From assembly GCA_002325825.1 (NCBI GenBank), contig DCSW01000104.1:1-7102 (forward strand): 7,102 nt of DNA. Reading direction: 5' to 3'. Both the position numbers and the translations under genes were made by a program. Shown here piece after piece: positions 1 through 5,707 of this stretch; the first letter of the stretch is position 1; each line of letters begins with the position of its first letter. A model generated the notes under the pieces. It had not been told where the DNA came from, did no database searches, and saw only the letters and a program-made list of their open reading frames with translations. The stretch comes from Collimonas sp. UBA1456 (GTDB lineage Bacteria; Pseudomonadota; Gammaproteobacteria; Burkholderiales; Burkholderiaceae_D).

Positions 1-76
1 CTAAATCGCGACTTCTTCATGCCACTCCACCCTATCGTTTAATAATGCAAAACAACAGAAAATTACGTATCCAAAA

Positions 77-559
77 TGTCTTGATTTAGGGGAAGGACTA
101 CAAGGGAAGCCGTGCTCGATCCTTAAGAAGCCTTGATCATATATTGCCGCAACTGTCGCTGCCGGTTCCGAAGGCTTACTGTTTCATCCGTATCTTGCCG
201 ACGGTCGAGGATTTGATCGGCCCGACGCAACGCAACGCATAATGGCCACCGGCGGCTTTGTGAAGGCAGATCATGGTGGATATTTTCAGTCGTGAAGTAG
301 TAGTGATGCCGGAGAGCGTTGAATTATCCTGTTTTGGCGTTTTGGCGTCGCCTTGCTTGGTTTGTATGCGCTAGGTAAAAGCGAATCGCTAGAGACGGTC
401 GTCGGGATGGTTGGGGCGACGCACCGGCATCTACAGAATCCCAAAAATGTTACCCTATATGCAAGCCTGTGGCCGATCTATTCAGCGATTCCGCAACTAT
501 TGGAGCAGCAGTATCGCCAGTTGTTGTAATTTCAGCGTGGAGTAGATGTGAAAGCGTGA
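77..559 (+). pseudogene. gntK: Collapsed FGGY-family gluconokinase remnant
   Basis: In life this enzyme phosphorylates gluconate to 6-phosphogluconate with ATP in the cytoplasm. Three blocks are visible. At 77-123 a possible N-terminal phosphate-binding motif reads LDLG then GRTTREAVLDP, with a frame change between. At 149-287 the frame gives AAGSEGLLFHPYLA, typical of the FGGY C-terminal lobe, and then IMATGGFVKA. At 267-559, across two frames, it gives QIMVDIFSREVVVMPESVE, then GLYALGKSESLETVVGMVG, THRH and the family's usual tail up to a TGA at 557-559. The family is usually about 500 residues; here about 160 codons remain, so most of the middle is deleted. Other lesions are an 8-bp tandem duplication at 332-347 and an in-frame TAA just before FQRG near the end. 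The C-terminal half is assigned with good confidence and fits gluconokinase better than xylulokinase because of the GATHRH / PIYSAIPQLL tail. The N-terminal block at 77-123 is tentative. Confidence 0.8.
332..347 (+). repeat. 8-bp tandem duplication inside gntK relic
   Basis: TTTTGGCG occurs twice back to back. With one copy removed, the frame of PESVELSCFG runs directly into ALLGLYALGKSES, which is the expected family sequence. The duplication therefore fully accounts for this frameshift and looks like replication slippage. Confidence 0.85.
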
Positions 560-646
560 GGGATTGCAGTTATGACGTGGGCGGAATGAATCTAGCGGAC
601 GCATGGACAAAAAAGCTTGCCCATCCTAGGTTTTGTGCCGCGATGA

Positions 647-1609
647 TTAGTCTTCTTCCGGATCAATCAGACTGAATTTCTCATGCGAGGTCGCGCTCAG
701 GTGACTGCGCAGCCATTTGTGCGCCGGATTACGCACATCCCGCTGGTGCCACAGCATGTCGACGTGCACCGCTGGCGTCGGGAAAGGTAATTCACGCGCA
801 ACCAGGACATCGGTCATGCCGGTGGCGCCGATCAGATGGCGCGGCAATACCGTCAACAGATCTGAACTAGCGACCACGCGGCCGGCGGTAAAGAACTGGT
901 TGACGGTCAGCAGGATGCGTCGCTCACGGCCCATCGCTGCCAGCGTTTCATCGATCAAACCATGGGCGCGCCCGGAAAAGCTGACTAGCAGGTGATGCGA
1001 TGCGCAGTAGTTGTCCAATGTCAGCATCTGGTTGGCCAGTGGGTGATTCTTGTGCATTACGCACACATATTCGCCAGTGTAGAGTCGCTCATGATGGATC
1101 TGCGAAGCGCTGGTAGTCTGGCCGCCAGCCAACTGTGCCGCCACACCAGGAAAGAAGCCCACTGCCAGATCGACATCGCCGTGCAACAGTATCTGGCGCG
1201 GATCGCGGGTCATCAGCGGCACCATGCGGATATTCAATTGTGGGGCATCGCGTTCGATAGTGCGCACCAGCCCAGGTAGCCATAGGACAGCTGTGGCGTC
1301 CGCCATGGCCATCTGGAAGGTGATGCGTGCGCGCGCGACATCGAAGGTTTCCGGAGTGATCGCGGTTTCCAGATCGATCAATGCGCGTCGTACCACCGGC
1401 CACAATTCTTCCGCGTGCTGGGTTGGCTTGACACCGTGCGCGGTGCGGATCAGCAACTCGTCGTTGAGAGTGTCGCGCAGGCGTTTCAATGCATTCGAAA
1501 CCGCCGGTTGCGTCATGGCCAGGCGGCTGGCTGCACGCGTCAGGTTTTGTTCCGTCATGACGGCATCGAAGACGCGTAGCAGATTCAAATCAAGCGTTAG
1601 AAAACTCAT
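647..1609 (-). CDS. LysR-family transcriptional regulator, intact
   Basis: A 320-residue LysR-type regulator, the normal length for the family. The N-terminal winged helix-turn-helix spans about residues 7-66 and has the classic pattern DLNLLRVFDAVMTEQNLTRA, then AMTQPAVSNALKRLR and LLIRTAHGVKPT. Residues about 95-310 form the periplasmic-binding-protein-like effector domain, ending in MLWHQRDVRNPAHKWLRSHL, a C-terminal pattern common in the NodD/LinR-like branch. The ATG at 1607-1609 is preferred because MSFLTLDLNLLR is the usual start of such proteins. No strong Shine-Dalgarno is visible; another ATG 10 bp upstream is out of frame. The gene lies tail-to-tail with the gluconokinase relic and downstream of pckG on the same strand. 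No divergent target gene is left next to its promoter, so its targets cannot be read from context. It is the only uninterrupted recognisable gene here. The effector is unknown; activity is inferred only from the intact frame. Confidence 0.93.
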   Translation of the reverse strand: MSFLTLDLNLLRVFDAVMTEQNLTRAASRLAMTQPAVSNALKRLRDTLNDELLIRTAHGVKPTQHAEELWPVVRRALIDLETAITPETFDVARARITFQMAMADATAVLWLPGLVRTIERDAPQLNIRMVPLMTRDPRQILLHGDVDLAVGFFPGVAAQLAGGQTTSASQIHHERLYTGEYVCVMHKNHPLANQMLTLDNYCASHHLLVSFSGRAHGLIDETLAAMGRERRILLTVNQFFTAGRVVASSDLLTVLPRHLIGATGMTDVLVARELPFPTPAVHVDMLWHQRDVRNPAHKWLRSHLSATSHEKFSLIDPEED

Positions 1610-1670
1610 GGTCGGTCATTCGTTAATTATTCTTGGCTGAATAGAAAAAGGATGGTTTGGTAAAAGAAAA

Positions 1671-1713
1671 TATTTATAAATACGATATTTGCTATATGAA
1701 AGAACAATGACAA
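1671..1713 (-). promoter_or_regulatory. Candidate promoter/operator of the LysR gene
   Basis: The AT-rich leader on the minus strand contains TTGTCA (1708-1713) and, 17 bp further on, AAATAT (1685-1690), a weak sigma-70-like pair. Just downstream lies the perfect 12-bp palindrome TATTTATAAATA (1671-1682), which could be an autoregulatory LysR site. This is inference from spacing and symmetry only; AT-rich DNA yields such matches by chance. Confidence 0.25.
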
Positions 1714-1880
1714 ATTTCAAATGAGATAGAAACATGACGTTGTCGAATAAAACATATATTAATCTTGATTATGTCTGGCAGATCAAATGATTATCTGAGC
1801 GGCGCGATATCAACATCAGGCTTGCTTCAGCGAAGGCGCAGCATACGACAAGATATTGCCAGAAAGTAGCGACGCCACCT

Positions 1881-2567
1881 ATTCTTGCATAGCAGCGCAT
1901 TTCAACTATAGCCCTAGCCGTAGGGCCAGATTTCGCGAGTGTCCTGATAGTGAACGATGAACTTGGTTGGATTGCAAGGCCACGCCACGTCTTTCTGGCG
2001 AGCTCTGCCAGCGGCACACCGACGCTGTGCACGCACGACACAAATTCACTATCGATGCCAAGCACGTCATACACGGCTTTGCCCATGCGGGTCATGATGC
2101 ACATGTTAACGGCGACGTAAGGCGGGTCAGACAAGTTCAACGCCGATGTGTGCAATCGGCTACCCAGTGGGCCCATCGAAAACGGCACCACATACATGGT
2201 GGGGCCTTGCACGCAATCGTCGAACAGACCATGCAGCGTGCCGCGCTTTTCAGCTGGATCTGTCCAAGTACTGGTCGGTTCGGCGTCTTCCTTGTTGGCC
2301 GAGCAGATGAATGTACGGTCTCCGACGCGCGCCACGTCGGACTGGTCGGAGCAGTCAGAATAGCTATTCTGACGTTTTTCCTGGTTGAGTTTTTTGATAG
2401 TACCGGCAGCCACCATCTCGCCGTACAGACGATCGTATTTGGCTTGCGAGCCATCACACCAGTAGATCCACTCAGGGCTTGGTCAGCGCGGCGACTTCGG
2501 TGACTCAGTTGACCAGCTTTGATTGGTTGACGTAGGCGGGTGCATTAAGTGCGGCGACGCCGCCCAT
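1881..2567 (-). pseudogene. pckG: Broken phosphoenolpyruvate carboxykinase (GTP), 5' part only
   Basis: The intact enzyme converts oxaloacetate plus GTP to phosphoenolpyruvate, the entry step of gluconeogenesis. Reading leftward from the ATG at 2565-2567: MGGVAALNAPAYVNQSKLVN, a TGA in place of the expected Trp, TEVAALTKP, a frameshift, WIYWCDGSQAKYDRL, then a long open stretch with DVARVGDRTFICSANKED, TMYVVPFSMGPLGS, YVAVNMCIMTRMGKAVYDVL and CVHSVGVPLAE. A second frameshift precedes WPCNPTKFIVHYQDTREIW, which is followed by in-frame TAG (1914-1916) and TGA (1902-1904) within what should be GSGYGGNALLGKK. Similarity ends at about 1881, so roughly 230 of about 610 residues remain. The P-loop (PSACGKTN in the family) and the nucleotide-binding half are gone, so no activity is possible. 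What lies at 1714-1880 is unrecognised: the frame stays open in part but does not resemble the rest of PckG, so 1881 is probably a deletion junction. Confidence 0.93.
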
Positions 2568-2985
2568 CAGTGGTTGAATTATGAAAAACCATATCCAATA
2601 CCAATAAAGAAGTATTTTCATTCCAGTGTGGCGCTCGGGAAGCGGAATTGCCAGGCGTTTCTGGCTTTACTCGGATTCGATGCTAATCGCTATCAGCAGC
2701 TTGTCGGTAGATGACCGCCGACAGCGAAAATAAAATAATGGACCTGGCTTAGAGAGGCGTTCGCTTGTTGCTCTTATTGGCGACAGATGGCGCATGCGAA
2801 GGCTAATGTTGTCTCTTTTGTTCCTGAAGAAGTGAAGCGATTTTACACCCGATTTGTAATGAAAATTACCAAATTTTGTAGTAAGGTATTTTACATTTTC
2901 CGGATGCTGTTGCTTTATTACGTAATGCCGAGTTTTTAGCCATTTTTACATGTTTTTTCTTCAACTTCCTGATGTGGAAATCGCC
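2568..2985. other. Long spacer between divergent relics pckG and dehydrogenase
   Basis: This stretch separates two relics transcribed away from each other, so it should have held both promoters. At 2622-2714 (+) an open piece reads ALGKRNCQAFLALLGFDANR then YQQLVGR and a stop. It has protein-like composition and could be the C-terminus of a lost gene, but I do not recognise it. 2715-2840 shows nothing beyond the 8-bp palindrome CGCATGCG. 2841-2926 is AT-rich and holds the inverted-repeat cluster listed separately. No convincing -35/-10 pair was found. Confidence 0.5.
2843..2926. promoter_or_regulatory. Cluster of GTAA/TTAC inverted repeats, operator-like
   Basis: Within 84 bp lie TTACA-N7-TGTAA (2843-2859), GTAAT-N4-ATTAC (2856-2869), TGTA-N11-TACA (2877-2895, which also contains GTAA-N6-TTAC at 2881-2894) and the perfect palindrome ATTACGTAAT (2917-2926). 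The array ends 59 bp before the dehydrogenase start codon, a natural place for an operator or activator site. The TGTA-N11-TACA dyad fits the loose T-N11-A form of LysR-type sites. The bound protein is unknown. AT-rich composition raises the chance rate, but the perfect 10-mer and the repeated half-site make pure chance less likely. Confidence 0.4.
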
Positions 2986-3506
2986 ATGAAAATTGCCATA
3001 TTGGATGATTTTCAAGACAGCGTCCGCCGTCTCGAGTGTTTCAAAATGCTGGATGGCCATGATGTAAAAGTGTTCGACAATCCTACGCGTGGAATAGGAC
3101 AATTAGCGATCTGGCTGGCGCCATTCGACGTGTTAGTGCTAATTCGTGAACACAGTGTTTTTTCAAGAGCGCTGCTGCAAAAATTGCCGAACCTTGAAGT
3201 GATTTCACATACCGGCAAGGTCAGTGGCCATATCGATGTGCAATCCGCAACCGAGAATGCCATCACCATCGTCGAAGGCGTCAGCGATCCGAAGGCGCCG
3301 GTCAAACTGACCTGGACGCTCTGATCATTGCTGCTAGCCGTCGGATTCCGTGATACGTCGCCAACCTGCAACAGGGGCAATGGCAAAAGGTGTCGTCGCT
3401 TCCGCAACACAATGTGCTCGGTAATGTTTTCAACGAGCGCACGCTGGTGATTTGGGGCTATGGAAAAATCGGCCGCATGATTGCCGGCTATGGCAAGGTG
3501 TTCGGC
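2986..3506 (+). pseudogene. 5' half of a D-2-hydroxyacid dehydrogenase
   Basis: The family oxidises or reduces D-2-hydroxyacids/2-oxoacids with NAD(P); this branch resembles phosphoglycerate-dehydrogenase-like proteins. The ATG at 2986 gives MKIAILDDFQDSVRRLECFK, the normal start for the branch. Next come DGHDVKVFDNPTRGIGQLA, LVLIREHSVFSRALLQKLPN, VISHTGKVSGHID and VEGVSDPKAPVKLTWTL. A TGA at 3322-3324 follows from a 2-bp CT duplication. In the shifted frame the protein continues IIAASRRIP, an in-frame TGA (3351-3353), YVANLQQGQWQKVSSLPQHN and RTLVIWGYGKIGRMIAGYGK, which holds the GxGxxG dinucleotide-binding motif. Similarity stops after KVFG near 3506. About 173 of roughly 315 residues remain; the catalytic Arg/Glu/His region is deleted. 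The following codons belong to a different protein in the same frame. Confidence 0.9.
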
Positions 3507-4000
3507 ATCCTCGACGCCAGTCCGCAAGTGGCGGTGCAGTCGCTGGTCGGCAAGCGCGTCGATGCGGCCTTCCTGTTCGAGCCGCAAGCCAGAATTGCCA
3601 AGCTAGTGGCGCCGGTCAAACAAATTTACGGAATCGGCGCAGTCTGGCCGCTCCCGTGCATGATGGTGATTACCCCCAGAGAAACGCTGGGTGCGCAACG
3701 CGAAGCAATTGATCTGTTATAAAAGGACCCTACAGCGGCATTCAGGCTGATCGTCCCTATTTCATTGTCGAGCCAACCCTAAAGACGCTTAAGCAGGGCG
3801 ACCTACCACGTGAAACAGTGATCCGCGACGTCATCAAGAGCCAGACTTTCAGTGCCGCGCTGACCCCGATGGAATTGGCGCCGACGTAGGAGCTGGCCAA
3901 CATTCAGCAAGAACAAGGCCAGCTGAAAACACGCGATGGCAAGCCGTTCAACGTCAATGCGACCATCGATCTGGATTGGCAAAAGAATCGCAAGCTTTGA
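3507..4000 (+). pseudogene. 3' part of an ABC-transporter substrate-binding protein (NitT/TauT-like)
   Basis: Such proteins capture a small organic ligand in the periplasm and deliver it to the permease encoded next door. The segment starts without its own start codon, in frame with the dehydrogenase relic: SPQVAVQSLVGKRVDAAFLF, EPQARIAKLVAPVKQIYGIG, VITPRETLGAQREAIDLL. A TAA (3720-3722) then interrupts KDPTAAFRLIVP, a frameshift follows near 3755, and the frame resumes as PYFIVEPTLKTLKQGDLPRE, VIRDVIKSQTFSAALTPMEL, a TAG, ELANIQQEQGQLKTRDGKPF and IDLDWQKNRKL with a TGA at 3998-4000. The VDAAFLFEP-type motif and the position just before a NitT/TauT-type permease support the family. The N-terminal half with the signal peptide is missing, and a short deletion is likely at 3720. 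The substrate is not predictable. Confidence 0.72.
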
Positions 4001-4003
4001 GCA

Positions 4004-4083
4004 TGTCGCCCCGGCGAACGTGGGGACCCCAGTAATTGAGTAGTGTCATGAAAATGGATTTCCGGGTTCGCGGGAATAGCGCT
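4004..4083. repeat. REP-like double-hairpin intergenic repeat, degenerate
   Basis: Two GC-rich imperfect hairpins flank an AT-richer middle. The left one (about 4005-4027) pairs CCCC with GGGG around GGCGAACGT. The right one (about 4058-4077) is a decayed TTCCCGCGTTCGCGGGAA, here TTTCCGGGTTCGCGGGAA. The middle reads AGTAATTGAGTAGTGTCATG. I recall similar elements with CCCGCGTTCGCGGGAATG hairpins and a TTGAGTAG-type centre as dispersed intergenic repeats in Burkholderiales. The placement, right after the binding-protein stop and before the permease, is typical. Mismatches in both stems indicate age. Confidence 0.65.
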
Positions 4084-4166
4084 GGCGTTGAAGTGGCCTA
4101 TGTGTTCTCTTTCAGTTGTTTTTTCCGATATATCTTTTAATAAATACATATTGTTTTGATTCATTT

Positions 4167-4833
4167 ATGAGTACCCAAAGCCATCTAGTGGGTTACCGAA
4201 GAAACTTGCCATGTTGCTGGCTATCCTGTCGATCTTGCTGCTGCGGCAGGTCGCGGCGTGGTGCTTGCCGGATTCTCTGATGTCGGGCGTGTTGCCGGTG
4301 CTGGAACGTTTGTGGCAAAAAGTGCAGACGCCAGAATTTCGTACCCGACTGTGGGGGGGCAGCTTATCCCGGATCGGCGATGGTTATGCGGCGGCGATGT
4401 TGTTCGGTATCGGCTTTGGCTTGATCGGTGCCTTGCTATTTTTCTTCCGTGAAGTGTTGAAATCGGCCATCACCATCATTCTACAATCTATCCCGTCGAT
4501 CACTTGAGTGCCGCTGTTTCTGATACTGACAGGTTTCGGTAATATACCGATCATGGTGGTGGTCGCGTTGACGAAATTTTTCCCAGCCGCGTTAAGCGTC
4601 CTGAATGCTACTGAAAGTGTGTAACAGGTGCATGTATCGGCGGCCCGGGTGATGAGTACGTCTTGTTGGGAAATGCTGATCGGTTTCCGCAAGGTTCTGG
4701 GACGCGCGCTGGCATATGTGAGAGAAAAGCCACGGATATGGTCGTCGTGATGACCAACATCCTGGCCACGTTGATCGATCAGTTCAGCCTAGAAAACCTG
4801 AAGCATCGGATATTGCGCTATCAATACGTCTGA
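4167..4833 (+). pseudogene. Broken ABC-transporter permease (NitT/TauT/SsuC-like)
   Basis: The inner-membrane subunit of an ABC importer, partner of the upstream binding-protein relic. The likely original start is ATG 4167 (MSTQSH), with an early frameshift; the main frame then gives PSSGLPKKLAMLLAILSILL, a first membrane segment, followed by GVLPVLERLWQKVQTPEFRT and LFGIGFGLIGALLFFFREVL. A TGA at 4505-4507 replaces the expected Trp before VPLFLILTGFGNIPIMVVVA, a TAA at 4622-4624 interrupts NATESV/QVHVSAARVM, and a deletion of roughly 60 codons joins SCWE to MLIGFRKVLGRALAY. This removes most of the EAA loop that contacts the ATPase. After a last frameshift near 4730 the tail is DMVVVMTNILATLIDQFSLE then LKHRILRYQYV and a TGA at 4831-4833. 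The usual length is about 260-290 codons. No ATP-binding subunit gene is present in the window. Confidence 0.85.
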
Positions 4834-4857
4834 GCCGCTGCGATAAACTCACCGCCA

Positions 4858-5457
4858 TTGTTCTTGCGTCATGCCATGGCGTTGTTATTGCTGGCGTGCA
4901 CGTTGCAAACTGGAAAACTGATCGTCGGCGTCAGCTACGTGGTGCCGGAATACAATGCAGGAGCGAAGTACCGAACGCCTGAAAGTTTTGCCAGCATGGT
5001 CGCTGCCGAGCTAGCAAAACAGCTTGACGTCACTCTGGTGACGGAAAAATACTGCCAGCAATTATTGGCGCAACAATAGGTCGATGTACTGTTGCTGATG
5101 CTCAAAAACAACGATGTCGATGCGTTAAGAGCGATCGCCAGGCTGCTATCGACTACCTATCAGTCGCGTCCTAAACTGATCATGCGCAACGACACCGGTA
5201 TCAAGCGCGTGACGCAATTCAAGGGGCGCAGCTTGTGCGTGGCGCAAAGCGGGGCCTATGTCTGCACGCTGGCGGCGCAGTATGGCTCGGATGAAAAAGT
5301 CTATAAGGCCCCGGCCGATGCAGAGCTGGGTGATTACTTGCAGCAATTATCGCGGACATGAAGTAGCGCCGACTACTGGGCCGGCAAGCACGGAAGGTTA
5401 ATCAATGATGTCGTCTTCGAAGGCTATCTGGACCAGAGCATCCCCGATTGCCATTGA
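4858..5457 (+). pseudogene. Broken family-3 solute-binding protein
   Basis: Periplasmic ligand-binding protein of the SBP_bac_3 type, usually for amino acids or similar small polar compounds. One frame runs through the whole region. A hydrophobic leader from TTG 4858 or ATG 4876 (ALLLLACTLQ) is followed by GKLIVGVSYVVPEYNAGAKY, RTPESFASMVAAELAKQLDV, a TAG (5077-5079), VDVLLLMLKNNDVDALRAIA, QFKGRSLCVAQSGAYVCTLA, YGSDEKVYKAPADAELGDY, a TGA (5359-5361) and a terminal block YWAGKHGRLINDVVFEGYLD with QSIPDCH and a stop at 5455-5457. At about 200 codons it is shorter than the usual 250-280. The segment between KAPADA and YWAGKHG, which normally carries the second-lobe hinge and ligand contacts, is mostly missing. 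Unlike its neighbours it shows no frameshift, so it may have died later or by deletion plus two nonsense changes. It starts 24 bp after the permease stop, suggesting an operon. Confidence 0.8.
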
Positions 5458-5503
5458 TCGGCTTTGATGCTTGCTCATCTTATAGCTGGTAATTTAATTC
5501 ATC

Positions 5504-5523
5504 ATCAGTCTGATAATAATCAG
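5504..5523. promoter_or_regulatory. Alternating inverted repeats upstream of sigma-54 site
   Basis: ATCAG-T-CTGAT-AATA-ATCAG gives three alternating 5-bp half-sites. They sit about 70-90 bp upstream of the candidate -24/-12 promoter, where an enhancer-binding protein could bind. They do not match the NtrC consensus. A further short dyad, TCTA-N8-TAGA, lies at 5530-5545. Function is inferred from position only. Confidence 0.3.
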
Positions 5524-5592
5524 CATTCGTCTAGATTTATGTAGATTCACCATTGCATTTACGAGCAAGTCATCAAATAAAAGAATTTAATG

Positions 5593-5608
5593 TGGCACCG
5601 TCCCTGCT
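5593..5608 (+). promoter_or_regulatory. Candidate sigma-54 (-24/-12) promoter
   Basis: TGGCACCGTCCCTGCT matches the sigma-54 consensus TGGCAC-N5-TTGCW, with the invariant GG and GC exactly 10 bp apart; only the first T of TTGC is changed to C. Transcription would start at about 5618-5620, leaving a leader of about 90 nt before the livK-like start codon. Sigma-54 control is common for nitrogen-related amino-acid uptake, which suits the downstream gene. Confidence 0.6.
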
Positions 5609-5696
5609 AGGATTCGATCTGAAAAGAGACTTCCCGATATCCACGTCCGGCTCTATATATCAATAATAAAATAACACCATTATTAAAACAGACAAA

Positions 5697-5702
5697 AAGG
5701 AG
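5697..5702 (+). promoter_or_regulatory. Ribosome binding site of livK-like relic
   Basis: AAGGAG lies 5 bp before the ATG at 5708 and fixes that start. It is the best Shine-Dalgarno in the window, yet it serves a dead gene whose first stop comes 21 codons later. Confidence 0.8.
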
Positions 5703-5707
5703 ACACC

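Noticed and set aside
605..622. Hairpin GGGCAA/TTGTCC downstream of the LysR stop on the minus strand
   Set aside because: Only six pairs with one G-T wobble and no following T-tract, so an intrinsic terminator cannot be claimed.
1224..1640. A 138-codon plus-strand open frame opposite the regulator
   Set aside because: It is Arg/Ser/Val-rich antisense translation of the LysR helix-turn-helix coding region, with no independent start signal.
1967..2503. A 178-codon plus-strand open frame
   Set aside because: It lies opposite the unmistakable pckG remnant, its product has no recognisable motif, and its openness follows from the codon pattern of the real strand.
2787..2939. A 50-codon frame (MAHAKANVVSFVPEEVKRFY...)
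   Set aside because: Hydrophobic AT-rich tail overlaps the palindrome cluster, there is no ribosome binding site, and no family resemblance is seen.
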